Source: Forficula auricularia
Lineage: Eukaryota; Arthropoda; Insecta; Dermaptera; Forficulidae
Direction of reading: 5' to 3'
NCBI GenBank assembly: GCA_024734495.1
Contig: JALMQS010000099.1
Coordinates: 73,983,721 to 74,047,720, forward strand
Length of the DNA: 64,000 nt
Shown here: piece by piece, positions 19,514 through 30,588 of the stretch
How the letters are laid out: each line of letters opens with the position of its first letter
How positions within the stretch are numbered: the first letter of the stretch is position 1
Made by a program: the position numbers and the translations under genes
Notes under the pieces: model-generated
The model's database searches: none
The model's input: the letters and a program-made list of their open reading frames with translations, nothing else
What the model was told of the DNA's origin: nothing

Positions 19514-20697
19514 GGTGTTTTATTGAACCCAGTGATTCCATCTTTGGCTGATACCTCCTCCTTCATCTATTAAGGTTTTTATCTCCGACTAACCGTTCGG
19601 GTTCAAGCGCAAAATCCAAGTTTTAGATCTCGGGAGCACCCCCGGAACACCCAAAAATCGAACTTTTTTCGATATTTTCCCATTTTGACCATGAAGGATC
19701 ACGTTTTCGACAAAAACCATTCTATAAATTTTTAAACTAGATTAAATTTGCTACAATTCAAACAAAATTTCATTTTTATTGGATAAATGGTAATCCGTGA
19801 CGCAATGAGGTTGATGTTTTTTTGTTTGTTTTTTTTTGTTTTTTTATTTTCTCTCCTCCTAATGGCCTCGGAATAAATTCCATTGTAGCCAGTCTACCAT
19901 GAGTTTATAAACTATCAAATAGTATCACAGACAATGAAAATAATAAATAAATAAATAAAACAATAAATTAACAAATAAATTATAAATAAATAAATAGAAC
20001 AATAAACTAATAAATAAATAATGAAAAATGTCACAAATAATAAAACATTCACAGCCAAAATATAAATTAAGTATAATAACTGCAGTTGTCAATTGTATTA
20101 TGATATAGGTTGATGTTTTGAAAAAATGCAATTTTTTGCAAAAAATCGCAGTTTTTTCTTCATAAAATAAAAACCACTCATCCTAAAAACTTGATTTTTG
20201 TCTCATTCTTTCGGAGAATTTGTTGACTTAAACATTTACTTGGACCACTTTATTGATAAAACTCTTAGTTTTATAGATATCCAGCATTTTCCATGACACT
20301 TTTGACGATTCGAATTATATCCTGTCTGGAAAGTGCTGATTATCTATAAATTTAAGAATTTTAACAAAAAAGTGGTCCAGGTAAACGTTCAAGTCAACAA
20401 AATTTCCTAGAGAATGAGATAAGAATCAAGTTTCTAGAATGATTGGTTTTCATTTTATGAAAGAAAACTTGGGATTTTTTTCAAAAAATTGCATTTTTTC
20501 AAAAATCCAACCTCATTGCGGCATGGGTTACCAATATCCAATTAAAATGAAACTTTGTTTCAATTGTAACAAATTTAATCTAGTTTAAAAATGTATAGAA
20601 TAGTCTTTGTCGAAAACGTGCTCCTTCATGGTTAAAATGGGAAAAGATCGAAAAAAGTACGAGTTTTATAGATATTCAAAAGTGATCCCGGGGGCTG

Positions 20698-21412
20698 TTT
20701 TTAACCGACTTCAAAAAAGGAAGAGGTTCTCTATTAGACTGAATTTTTTTTTGTGCCTATGTTACCTCATATCTCCGCTAATTGTTAACCGATTTTGAAA
20801 AAAAAATTTGCATTGGGTCCAGTCTAGCTTCCGATTGGTCCCATTTTTTTTCATATGTATTAGACCTTTTTTATTAGGTTTGTTTAGACCTAACCTCTTT
20901 GTTTATGAACCGATTTCGATGGTTCTTTTTTTATCCGAAAGGGGGTGTCTTAGGGATCGTGTCATATTAATTTGGTCAAGTTCTGATGATATGATCACTA
21001 TTAATAACATCACTAAAAAGAGAAAAATAAAAATAATTTTTAAGAAAAAATAAAAACCGACTTCAAAAATTAAATGCAACAAATAAAATACACTAAAAGG
21101 TATAAAATAATTATTATCTTATTTAGTTACAACTAAACGACGAAATATTAACATGAAATTGCTTTTTGAAGTCGGTGCCAAACATATACCTTTTATGAAT
21201 CGCACTCGACGGATCTTACTTAGTACGTTTGGCGGGTACGCTCGCTTATAGGTATAGTTTGTTTGGTACCGACTTCAAAAAGTAATTTCATGTTGGTGTT
21301 TCGTCGTTTAGTTGTAACTAAATAAGATAATAATTATTTTATACCTTTTAGTGTATTTTATTTGTTGCATTTAATTTTTTGAAGTCGGTTTTTATTTTTT
21401 CTTAAAAATTAT
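20698..21412 (+). mobile_element. Family B repeat, copy 2
   Basis: Starts TTAACCGACTTCAAAAAAGG inside family D. The head contains CATTGGGTCCAGTCTAGCTT, GAACCGATTTCGATGGTTC and GGTCAAGTTCTGATGATATG. The tail is a palindrome with the loop in the common orientation (CCAAACATATACC first). Ends TTTTTGAAGTCGGTTTTTAT plus an A/T tail. Confidence 0.85.
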
Positions 21413-21839
21413 TTTTTTTGGATCCTCATTAAAAATCGAACTACTGGAAATCGACGCGAAATTTTGTCCTCTTTAATTTATTATAGAACTGTTATTTACA
21501 AAATATGAACTGTTTTCGAATTATAAGCGAAAAACTGGAAAAAGACAGAAAATTTCGAGGTTTTTCGGTTACCAAAAGTTGTCCCCCCACATTTTCGACT
21601 TCGCAAACTTAGATTTAGCATACCCACACCATACCAAACGATCCTAAAAAACAAATCTTTTCCCGCAATTAATGTAAGCTGAAACCACCCTATTTACTGG
21701 GCTATAAGATAGAAAAAGTTGAACCAATTTTTAAATAAAACAACGCCTTGAACATTATTATTTGATTGATTGATTGATTGATTAATAAACAAATTTTTGT
21801 GGAGAGTAATTCGATAATAAATCTAAGCCCTCTGTGAGT

Positions 21840-22070
21840 GGACGAGGATATTTAATGAGAGGCAGAGAGGAGGAAGTTTATGGAAGTCATGTCGCGTTGT
21901 TGTAGTTGTTGTAGTTGTTGTTGTTGTTGATTGGTTGAACTGTCAAAGCCGAATGACTGGCTGGTTGGCCCACCCACCCCCGGAATGGAACAACTACAGA
22001 GATGACATGGCTCGGCTCTTCCAAATGTCCCCACTTGTAGACACTATTCAAACACATGGATGAGAGAGAG
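21840..22070 (-). other. Possible coding-like segment with polyglutamine run
   Basis: On the minus strand 21852-22034 is open for 60 residues and includes SFGFDSSTNQQQQQLQQLQQ. It is less AT-rich than its surroundings, is not repeated elsewhere in the window, and has CAA/CAG codons. The residues match no family I recognise, and I see no strong splice signals. It could be a host exon piece or simply a CAA-type microsatellite (TTG repeats on the plus strand at 21895-21929). I lean towards the latter. Confidence 0.2.
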
Positions 22071-22359
22071 AGTCCTCTAAATAAAGCCTATCAAATGCAG
22101 ATATTATATATGTAAATGCGAGTTCGTTGAAAATCAAACATGACAGGGGCGAGAGGGTAGGGAAAATCGAGAGAGAAACATCAGCTGATTTTAATTTTGA
22201 TGCGGAAAAGTTAATCATCATTAGAAATATTTTAACTTCTTTAACGACGTATCTGTTTGATTTTTTATCTTACAATAAAGGGGAAATGATTCAATCTATT
22301 TTTTTGTCTGTACATTGCTCCAAATCACGCCAAATTTTGGTTGCACACTTTTCAAGCAA

Positions 22360-22812
22360 AGTTATGAACAAAAACACGCTCAACAAAATTCCTGTCTGTA
22401 TGTTTCCGAAAAGTTGCTCACGATTTTGATCCCAGAAGGGGGTTTGGGGGGGCGCACGAATGAAAATTATCAAATAGCTCCTAAACTATTAACACTCCGC
22501 AAATTTTATTATGAGCAAAGTTGTAGGGGATGTGATTTCTGACAACTTTTCTTTAAAAAAATTCCCCCAAAAAACCACCCAAAAAGGGGAGGAGGGTCAA
22601 AATATGAAAATTCTTGCTCTTTGACCAAACTCAACTAAATTTTGTATACATAATCTGTTGGTCACTAGAAGGCTAGAAATGCAAAAACTAACCACCCAAA
22701 AGGGGAGGGGGGAATCAAAAAAGAAAATTCTTACCCTTAGAGCCAACTTAACCAAATTTTGTATACATAATCTATGGGTCACTAGAAGGCTAGAAATGAA
22801 AAAACTGGGTGC
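22360..22812. repeat. Family E-like tandem units
   Basis: Contains AGCAAAGTTGTAGGGGATGT and two units of about 110 bp built from CAAATTTTGTATACATAATC, CACTAGAAGGCTAGAAATG, and an A/G-run block (CCACCCAAAAGGGGAGG). The same units form arrays in family E copies at 31.3, 35.5, 43.4, 60.2 and 63.5 kb. Overlapping open frames here are not genes. Confidence 0.65.
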
Positions 22813-23170
22813 AGGGGTTGGAATGAGGATAGGTTAGGCCATATGGGTGCGCGGGGCGGAATGGATGTGGAGTGAGGGGGTAAGGCGGAGAAGGGGGTGC
22901 AGGGGTGGAGCGGGGGGGTCAAGGGGGCTAGGCGGGGGTGGAGAGCACGGGGTGGTAGGGCAGGGTTGGTGGAGTGGTGGGTTCAGCTGAGGGTCCAGTG
23001 GCGTAGTGGGGTGGTGCGGGGGTTGTGTTCCAGGTGGGTGGGGTGCAGGATGGAGTGTTGGGGTGCCGGGTGGGTTTTGGGTGGTGTGGTGGTTGGGAGT
23101 GGAGTGTGAGGGTGGGGTTCGTGGGTTGGAGGTCCAGGGGCGTGCCCCCTGGCTAGCAAGAGGGCCGCCG
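22805..23170 (+). repeat. G-rich, strongly strand-asymmetric block
   Basis: About 360 bp dominated by GGG, GGTG and GGGGTG words on the plus strand, with almost no C runs. It follows AAAAAACTGGGTGC just as the G-rich block at 14115 follows AAAAACTGGGTGC, so it is part of the same repeat structure. High quadruplex potential. Long open frames on the plus strand (rich in W, G, V) are compositional. Confidence 0.7.
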
Positions 23171-23214
23171 AAACCGGATTTCTATTTTATTTGCCTCCAC
23201 ATTTGACCCAGGAG

Positions 23215-23372
23215 GGAGGAGTGTTAAATAAGTTACACAACAAATATCAATATAATAGTTTTGAGATTCTATATCTCTATGTTCACCGACCTCCAGGTCA
23301 AACGGCTTAACCGATTGATTTGAAATTTGAAACATAGACTTTAGAGGGCTTAAGTAAGCAGTGTGATTAATA
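23215..23372 (+). repeat. Dispersed repeat, inverted partner at 25.9 kb
   Basis: Contains TTCTATATCTCTATGTTCAC, CAGGTCAAACGGCTTAACCG and TTTGAAATTTGAAACATAGA. The minus-strand version is at 25845-25985. Function unknown. Confidence 0.75.
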
Positions 23373-24410
23373 AAAACTGACCTTTTAACCTCAGGGATTC
23401 ACCAGCCTCTTTTTTTCGTTTTGGTAATCTCATTCCAAATTTTAATAAGAAAACTCTAATTGAATTTTTTCTGCAAATTTAAATTTAATCTTTTTAAATT
23501 TTAAACAGTTTAATATATTAGAATTCATAAAATATATCCGCTATTTCTAATTAGAACAAATAAAATATGTATATATTATGTAGATAATTTTATTTGTGGG
23601 ATATCTCTTTCCTACTTTAAAAATATTACTGCTAAATAATATAGTAGGCAATATTATCTTGATATGTGTGCCCTGCGGGCTCTGGGTAAAGCTTGTCTTA
23701 GTATATTCTACGGTCATCGCTAATGCTGAGAACTGCTCCTTTAAAAGTATAAATTTAATTAAAATTCGATAATTTATTGAATTAAAGAATTAAATGGTGG
23801 AAGTTTTTTCGTTTTCAAACATTTATTAATGGTTAGAAGAACGTGAACGAAAAACGAGATTAAATTCGAGATTTGATTAATATCATTACGAGATTTATTT
23901 GAGAGGCCCCTGCAATAGAATCCGCCTATTACATGTTCATTTCTAATTCTCTCAATTCTAAAAAAAAAAAAAAAAGAATCACTTTTCCTACACATTCGCA
24001 ATCACAATATCCATTCAAATAACATGTGATCCTATTAATAATAATAATTTATTAAACACTCCGCCCCTTACTCTGAAATGCATTTGTTATTATTATCATC
24101 TGTTTTCTACAATCAAACATGTTGTTGTTGAGGCTTACATAATAATAAAACTTTTTTTTATGATATTGATGTGAGAAGGTGCATCCCCTAAAGGCCTGTA
24201 TGGGATGGCCGCCCCATCGCGAAAAGAACAGAGTAGAAGGAAAGAAGCCGGGATCACGAGCCAAATCTCAGAAAGTTAGATACAATCCAATTTACTAAGT
24301 TTTTCTAAAGGCTTCGAGCAGTGGTAAATTCTCCGCGTGATAAATTAGGTTAAATTTATCTCCCACTTATTTTTTATTACCAGACCCTATACTTACAGAA
24401 AAAATGTCTG
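23373..24410. other. AT-rich spacer, no recognised feature
   Basis: No gene or repeat was identified. A TTATTAATAATAATAATTT-like run lies near 24033 and the sequence is otherwise unremarkable. Confidence 0.4.
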
Positions 24411-24487
24411 GGTATAGCCGGGAATCGAACCCGAGACCTCCGGGTTGCCAGCTAGACATGCTGACCATTACACCAGAGAGGCGGACA
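24411..24487 (-). repeat. tRNA-like sequence (SINE head or tRNA pseudogene)
   Basis: Minus strand reads CTCTGGTGTAATGGTCAGCA (A-box-like D arm), then about 20 bases, then GTCTCGGGTTCGATTCCCGG (a perfect T arm and B box). The 5' acceptor strand that should pair with the 3' TATACCC is absent and the anticodon stem does not pair, so it is not a functional tRNA. It probably marks a tRNA-derived SINE or an old tRNA copy. Confidence 0.6.
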
Positions 24488-24592
24488 ACTTGAGCAAGAT
24501 GCGAGGTAGGTTTCACAAAAAAGAAATAAAACTCAATTTTGATTTATTTCTTTTTTTGTGAAACCTACCTTGCATCTTGCTCAAGTTTTATC
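24487..24592. repeat. Short perfect-arm palindrome
   Basis: CTTGAGCAAGATGCGAGGTA and GGTTTCACAAAAAAGAAATA are mirrored by TATTTCTTTTTTTGTGAAAC and CTACCTTGCATCTTGCTCAA around a loop of ~14 bp. It abuts the tRNA-like sequence. The GTAGGTTTCAC word also occurs in the palindrome at 39162-39254. Confidence 0.8.
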
Positions 24593-24639
24593 ATTATATT
24601 AAAATGTTTCACCTAGAAACAACACCTAACTCCTTAAAA

Positions 24640-25720
24640 GTTATTGAGGCTTACAGTCCAGTCAAATTGTCTTTTTATTAGGAAAGTTTTGGGGAAGTTG
24701 AGATTTTTTTGCATATATATGTTTTTTAGGCCGCTGAATCCAAATCTGAGGTGTCCCACCAAAATTTCTTGTTGCAACATTGTAGAAAATGTAAAAAATG
24801 CGAAAATTTCCATTTTTTGGCAGTATTTCGCTTATAATAAAATATCAACTTTTCGTAAATAACCTTCCTATTCATAATAAAAGTTAATAAAATTTCCTGC
24901 AAATTTTATTGCTTTAGGTTTTTTTATTCGACTAACCGTTCGGGCTCAAGCGCTAGTTGAAAATTCGCGTATTTTATCTGTTTCCGCAAATCCCAAAAAC
25001 TCGCACTTTTTTCGATTTTTTCCCATTTGATCATAAAAGAGCACGTTTTCGACAAAGACCACTCTATACACTTTTAAACTAGATTAAATTTGATACAATT
25101 AAAACAAAATTTCATCTTATTCAGATAATGGTAACCCGTTCCTCAATGAGGTTGAAAATTTGAAAAACTTCAATTTTTTGCAAAAAATCGCAATTTTTCC
25201 TTCATAAAATGAAAACCACTCATCCTAGGAACTTGATTCTTATCTCATTCTCTAGGAAATTTTGTTGACTTGAACGTTTACTTGGACCACTTTTTTAATA
25301 AAACTTTTAGATTTATAGAAATCCAGGATTTTCCATGTCGGAGAAAAAACCTAAATAATGAAATTTGTAGGAAATTTTATGAACTTTCATTTTGAAAAGT
25401 AAGATTATTTATGAAAAGTTGGTAGTTTTTGAGCTATAAGCAAAAAATAACCAAAAATGAGACTTTTTTTACCTTTTTTGCATTTTTGACAATGTTCCTT
25501 CACAAATAGGATCAAGAAATCAAAACTACCCCAAATCTTTTCTTCGAGGGGCTCTTTAAAGAATAATTTAAATGGACTAAAAAGGTATTTCAAGAAATTA
25601 AAAAAGAACATAATTCTTGATTAAACATAAGAAATATATTTAATTGCGGTTAGTTTGCAATAAGAAACGGTTTGTCGTTGCCGTTACTCATCCCATGAGC
25701 CCTGCCCTGGAGAGGGGTTC
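24640..25720. repeat. Family D long repeat copy
   Basis: Contains GCTGAATCCAAATCTGAGGT, AACCTCATTG-type and AACTTGATTCTTATCTCATT words and ends near GTTACTCATCCCATGAGCCC, the mirrored version of the stretch at 2555-2580. Open frames of 60-70 codons here have no family resemblance. Confidence 0.65.
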
Positions 25721-25844
25721 TGACACCACTTTTATATAATATTTGTATTATATATATATGAGGAAAAGTCTAGGAATAAATAAATAAATCTAGACCTCAT
25801 TCAAATAGCCAAGTTAAAGTTCTCCTGGGACTAAAAGTTCACTT

Positions 25845-25985
25845 TTTATAAATCACATTGCTTACTTGACCCCTTAGGAGTCTATGTTTCAAATTTCAAA
25901 TCAATCGGTTAAGCCGTTTGACCTGGTGGTCGGTGAACATAGAGATATAGAATCCCAAAACTATTATATTGATTTTTATAATCGA
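25845..25985 (-). repeat. Inverted partner of the 23.2-kb repeat
   Basis: Shares TCTATGTTTCAAATTTCAAA, CGGTTAAGCCGTTTGACCTG and GTGAACATAGAGATATAGAA with 23215-23372 in the opposite orientation, 2.5 kb apart. Confidence 0.75.
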
Positions 25986-26602
25986 CGATTGTAAATTTGC
26001 TGGCGTTTTAGAAAAAAAATTACCAATTACAATCATAAATAGGGTAAATAAAATTATCGATATTGTTAACTCCATAAGTGCATACAAAATGACAATATTT
26101 AATTACCAATCATTCTGCAATTAGGCAACTCGTTCTATTCCAATTTATAATGACAACGAAAAGGTAAAAATTCATAATATAGAGGCCGAGAGAGAGAGAA
26201 TGATCCATCCGTACATTCTTAATTGAATCAATTATGTAAATGGAGGAAATGCCAATTCGCATAATTCATCAATATTCATTGATAGACAATATTTTGAATC
26301 AGATAATTTCAAATAGAAAATTAGATTTTTTTTTGTATTTTTGTTTTGCTAAAAATTTAATTCTAATTTACTTTTTTAAAAGAAATCACGAATTTATCCC
26401 GAATTGCGAATTGAAAGAATTTATTTTTATTGAAATAAAAAATAAATTGTCCTAATTAAATGAGAACAGGGAGAATAGGACTCCGATTCCTTGGATTCAG
26501 CGTCTTCAGCCCCCTTGCCCCCTCCCCTTCCCCAAGACAAGAAATAAAAATCAAAGTAAAAGCAAAAATGAAAAAAAATATTTGATAAATTTTATATTTT
26601 TT

Positions 26603-27031
26603 CTTTAAATTGAAGGGTTGGTTTTGTCACAAATATAATAAAACAATAATTTTAATAACTATTAGAATTATTTAATTGATAACTATACAGTTTCGGTCAC
26701 CACTGGTCGACCATCCTCAGTAGTTCTAAAAATTGAAATGAAACATTTATTTACAATTTTTTCTTTTATAGAGAATTATATAATACAAAATTTATTTTAT
26801 TTTTTTATTTTTACAATAATTTGAAATCATACATACATCTCGTTCAAGAACCGGAATTTGTCATTTCACATGAAACATTCATTCTTAAATCTTCAATATA
26901 GACACATCACACAATTCATTACAATCACACACCGAAACTGTATAGTTATCAATTAAATAATTCTAATAGTTATTAAAATTATTGTTTTATTATATTTGTG
27001 ACAAAACCAACCCTTCAATTTAAAGAAAAAA
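26603..27031. mobile_element. Palindromic element with a degenerate hammerhead-like motif
   Basis: Arms begin TTAAATTGAAGGGTTGGTTT and continue through TTGTCACAAATATAATAAAA and ATTATTTAATTGATAACTAT; the right arm mirrors them and ends CAACCCTTCAATTTAA. The left arm contains on the minus strand CTGAGGATGGTCGACCAGTG, GTGACCGAAACTGTATAGTT, i.e. a CTGANGA-stem-GAAA layout with GTT at the cleavage position. The right arm keeps only the GAAACTGTATAG part. A related pair lies at 38935-39785. Confidence 0.55.
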
Positions 27032-27467
27032 TTTAAATCAAGTCACTTAAGTTCTGGAAGAAATTTAATAAATTTTATATCTCAGGCAAATTAGACTTCT
27101 GCTGGCCAATAAATATGCACAAGCTGGAAATAATTTGAATCGACATTAGGCATCCCAAATAAGAGTTTACAATGTATCCATCGGTATATTGTATAAAAGA
27201 GATTGCAAAGAGAGACGGATTGGAAAGAGAGGGTAAAAATAGTATCTAATTAATTCTAGTTCTATATAAATTTTCATTTAAATATAAATTACAAAAAAAA
27301 ATAACTTAATAATAATTTCTTTTGTTCAATAGAATAGACTAAATATAGATTATTAGCAAAATTTAATAGTAAAAGATAGATTGAAATTTGAATTTACGCA
27401 GAAATGGAGTACAATGCATTGCGGGGGATGATCCTCTTAAGAATTGTTTAAATATATCTCCTTTTTA

Positions 27468-28193
27468 ACCGACTTCAAAAAAGGAGGAGGTTCTCTATTC
27501 GATTTGAATTTTTTTTTTGTGCCTATGTTACCTCATATCTCCGCCAATTCTCAACCGATTTTGAAATTTTTTTTTGCATTGGGTCCAGTCTAGCTTCCGA
27601 TTGGTCCCATTTTTTTCGTATTTTTTTCATAGGTATTAGACCTTTTTTATTAGGTTTGTTTAGACCTAACTTCTTTGTTTATGAACCGATTTCGATGGTT
27701 CTTTTTTTATCCGAAAGGGGTGTCTTAGGGATGGTGTCATATTAATTTGGTCAAGTTCTGATGATATGATCACTATTAATAACATCACTAAAAAGAGAAA
27801 AATAAAAATAATTTTTAAGAAAAAATAAAAACCGACTTCAAAAAATTAAATGCAACAAATAAAATACACTAAAAGGTATAAAATAATTATTATCTTATTT
27901 AGTTACAACTAAACGACTAAATATTAACATGAAATTACTTTTGAAGTTGGTGCCAAACATATACCTTTTATGAATCGCACTCGACGGATCTTACTTAGTA
28001 CGTTTGGCGGGTACGCTCGCTTATAGGTATAGTTTGTTTGGCACCGACTTCAAAAAGTAATTTCATGTTAATATTTCGTCGTTTAGTTGTAACTAAATAA
28101 GATAATAATTATTTTATACCTTTTAGTGTATTTTATTTGTTGCATTTAATTTTTTGAAGTCGGTTTTTATTTTTTTCTTAAAAATTATTTTTA
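27468..28193 (+). mobile_element. Family B repeat, copy 3
   Basis: Starts TAACCGACTTCAAAAAAGGA. Head and palindromic tail are as in copy 2, loop in the common orientation, very similar sequence throughout, indicating recent spread. Confidence 0.85.
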
Positions 28194-28990
28194 TTCTTTT
28201 ACTTGAAGAGATCGTTGCTTGGGATAACAGGAATTGGAGAGAGAGAGGGAGAATCAAGACATTCGAAGCCAGGAGTCCTTCAACACACTTCTCTACATAC
28301 CATTCATGGAAGACACCTCTCTAGACAGTCATTGGGGACACTTCTCTCTAAACATTGATTGGAGCAAGCTCATATTATACTTTTTCATACTACACCCTTC
28401 TCTATACACATTCGGTGAGGACAGATCTCCACACATTCATAGGAGAGAGCATATACTTATCTCATCATATTTTCCTACCTTCCACTCGATATATAAACAT
28501 ATCTAAATTGGAGTCCAATTCTATTTCTTTCGCTATTTCTACGGGACACCTAGAATTCTTCTTCCAAAGTGCACTGCCTATCAATTAATCGGTGCAGAAG
28601 CTAAAATTCGGTCTCCAAGAAGACAGCCGGAAGGAAGGACAATTCCAAGAAGAGGAATTTGTTACCAAGGGAGGAAATTGCTGTAATCGAGAAGATTGAA
28701 AAGGCGATACATATACCTTTCGCCACCAAGGAGCGTAACAATCCTACTTTCATCATTTTCTCTAACAAACATTCTCTTTCTGTTAAAGTCAAGCAAGGAT
28801 AAAGATACATTCACATTATAGATATTAAATAATTCTAACCAACATCTTTATTATTATTGAAAAGTTCCATATCCTTCCTTTCCATCTAATTTCATTTGTT
28901 TTTTTTATTTTTATTCTTAATCCATTTTTATTAAATTTCACACTAAAAAGTAATAAAGCCAAATTCACAGTAAATTCAATCAATTTAAGA
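28194..28990. other. Less AT-rich unassigned block, possibly an LTR
   Basis: Follows family B directly. It has pyrimidine/purine blocks such as TCTCTAGACAGTCATTGGGG, a TATA-like GATATATAAACATA at 28488, and an AATAAAG near 28951. Composition and layout resemble a retroviral-type LTR like the one at 6087, but I could not find matching ends or a target duplication. Open frames of 69-90 codons on both strands show no domain. Confidence 0.25.
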
Positions 28991-29089
28991 TTTTAAGCAT
29001 TAAGAGAGATAACCCCGAGAATACACCCACCACCAACATCCAACTTCATTTTACCCACTGCAAGTTATATAAGTTTATGACGGTTTCTG

Positions 29090-29830
29090 GCTGGTGGCAA
29101 ATTTTTGAGGTCCTAAAAACCACAAAAAATTTGGACTTTTTTCAGGTTTTAGCTTATAACTCAAAAACCATGCGTCCGATAGAAAATTTTATTTTTTTTC
29201 AAAATGAAAGAGCATTACATTTTGCGTCGAACAACGTACTTAAAAGTTAAAAGTGGTTTAGCCTTTTAGTCACAATCGATCGTCAAAGATAGACAATTTT
29301 TACCAGCTTGGCGGAAAAGTGAATTATGCTCATTAGTTGGTAACAAGAAATCACTGTTCGATTTTAGTGCTGACCCCCATAATAGTTGCCAATTGGCTAA
29401 AAAGTGAAATTGAGAAAGTTTCATCTTAATTGGACAAAGGTGCCACAATGAGGTTGAAGTTTTAGTAAAACTGCAAAAAATTGCAGTTTTTCATTCATAA
29501 AATGAAAACCACTCATCCTAGAAACTTGATTCTGATCTCATTTTCTAGGAAATTTTGTTGGCTTAAAGTTTTACTTGAGCCACCTTTTTGTTAAAACTTT
29601 TAGATTTGAAGAGTGGTTTCTTGTAATGATCATAATTTATATTTCCACCAAGTTGGTAAAAATTGCCTATATTTGACGATCGATTGTGGCTAATAGATAA
29701 ACCAATTTTAATGTTTAAGTACGTTATTCGAGGTAAAATTTTGTACTGTTTTATTTTGATAAGAGTGAAATTTTCTGTAGGATGCATGATTTTTGAATTA
29801 TAAGCAAAAATCTGAATAAAGTTCAAAATT
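29090..29830. repeat. Palindromic derivative of family D
   Basis: CACAATCGATCGTCAAAGAT, GACAATTTTTACCAGCTTGG near 29271-29315 are mirrored by CCAAGTTGGTAAAAATTGCC and TTTGACGATCGATTGTGG near 29648-29690, and outer arms match as well. The family D words AACTTGATTCTGATCTCATT and AATGAGGTTGAAGTTTTA lie inside. Confidence 0.7.
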
Positions 29831-29845
29831 TTCGTGGTTTTTATT

Positions 29846-29890
29846 AATTGGCCAGCGGGGCCTTTTTTCTGTCTAATTCGTCTGGGATAT
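29846..29890 (+). repeat. Single dispersed monomer of the 1-412 minisatellite
   Basis: ATTGGCCAGCGGGGCCTTTT, then TTCTGTCTAATTCGTCTGGG, matches the terminal unit of the array at 363-406. It shows that the array arose from an interspersed sequence. Confidence 0.7.
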
Positions 29891-30084
29891 TAATCAATAT
29901 TTTAAATATTAATTAAGACAAAAAAATGTATTTTATTTCCATATATATATATATAATTCACACACACATACACATATACACACAAATATATATATTTATA
30001 AAAGATTTGTATTTTTTTAATTTATAAAAACAATATTTTTTTTTCTTTTCGATATAAATATGTGTATGGGTTGTGTGAATTGGC

Positions 30085-30420
30085 TCCCCCCCCCCCCACC
30101 CCCCCCAAGCAGGCGCGGATCCAGACCTCTGTTTTGGGGGGGGGGCGGTCGCTTCGGTATATAAGATCTACTTTTGATCTCGGAAGTGTGTCGCGATCGA
30201 ATTGTACAAGCGGAGGGGGGGGGGGGCAGAGACGACGCCCCCCACATAGAACTTTATTTTCTTCAATTTTAAAATTTAATGTTATTAAAAAAAAAAAAAA
30301 AAAATTAAATAAAGATAAAAAATGTTGATCTCCAATGCTTTGGGGGGGGGGGGGGGGGGGCGACCGCCCCCATCGCCCCCCCTGGATCTGCGCATGCCCC
30401 CAAGACAAAATCCTGGTTGA
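30085..30420. repeat. hAT-type terminus with poly(C)/poly(G) tracts
   Basis: Long C and G runs (30085-30108, 30137-30147, 30215-30226, 30342-30360) alternate with GCGCGGATCCAG-type words. The right end, read on the minus strand, is CAGTGGCTCAACCAGGATTT, a hAT-like terminus. Proline/glycine-rich open frames on both strands come from these runs. The region between 29890 and 30085 is AT-rich with CACA/TATA microsatellite. Confidence 0.5.
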
Positions 30421-30546
30421 GCCACTGCTTTCACTTTTAGAAAACAAGTTATAACTAGGAAATTGGATTTTTTACATACTTAACATATGTAATAATTCTT
30501 TTTAAGTCTCCGTTAAATGTAAGATGAGGCCCTATTAGTGTCTCTA

Positions 30547-30550
<4 letters not shown>

Positions 30551-30587
<37 letters not shown>
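30551..30587. repeat. TA microsatellite
   Basis: About 18 AT dinucleotides. Confidence 0.9.

Positions 30588-30588
<1 letters not shown>

Larger units (their letters stand above)
19088..19568. mobile_element. Palindromic element with a hammerhead-like motif on each strand
   Basis: A unit of 481 bp inserted in family D and flanked by perfect 14-bp duplications ATTAAGGTTTTTAT (19074-19087 and 19569-19582). Inverted arms of about 165 bp (for example GGAGGAGGTATCAGCCAAAG against CTTTGGCTGATACCTCCTCC) surround a unique centre of about 110 bp. Each arm carries CTGAAGA - stem - GAAACGTC. Penelope-like retroelements are known to have hammerheads in their pseudo-LTRs and to make target duplications of this size, so this is probably a non-autonomous derivative. 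No reverse transcriptase is present. Confidence 0.7.
18777..21720. repeat. Family D long diverged repeat, interrupted twice
   Basis: Family D pieces lie at 18777-19073, 19583-19870, 20105-20695 and 21413-21720, separated by a hammerhead palindrome (19088-19568) and a family B copy (20698-21412). Diagnostic words are GCGCTGAATCCAAATCTGA, CATTGTAGAAAAT, CGAAAACGTGCTCCTTCATG, ATTTAATCTAGTTTAAA, GAATGAGATAAGAATCAAG and AACCTCATTGCGGCA. Around 20280-20345 the sequence folds back on itself about a centre of TTTTGACGATTCGAATTATA. Other copies: inside 2209-3463, 24640-25640, 29090-29830, 49690-51030 and 56225-56575. Some copies end in hAT-type CAGTGGCGTAGCCAG. No coding potential. Confidence 0.7.

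Noticed and set aside
20985..21015. CTGATGATATGATC in family B as another hammerhead core
   Set aside because: There is no GAAA box or pairing stem at the right distance in any of the five copies.
20607..21053. Two frames within family B (also 47888-48157)
   Set aside because: The same frame recurs only because B copies are nearly identical; the peptides are low in complexity and have no domain.
21852..22034. Polyglutamine exon of a transcription factor
   Set aside because: A TTG microsatellite on the plus strand explains the run. No flanking domain or splice sites.
22897..23206. Tryptophan/glycine-rich frames in the G-rich block
   Set aside because: Compositional; two frames are open at once and the sequence is a dispersed repeat.
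24411..24487. Functional tRNA gene on the minus strand
   Set aside because: The T arm and A box are good, but the acceptor stem and anticodon stem do not pair.
30022..30447. Proline-rich frame of 141 codons and an overlapping glycine-rich one
   Set aside because: They are produced by the poly(C)/poly(G) tracts of a repeat; both strands are open for the same reason.
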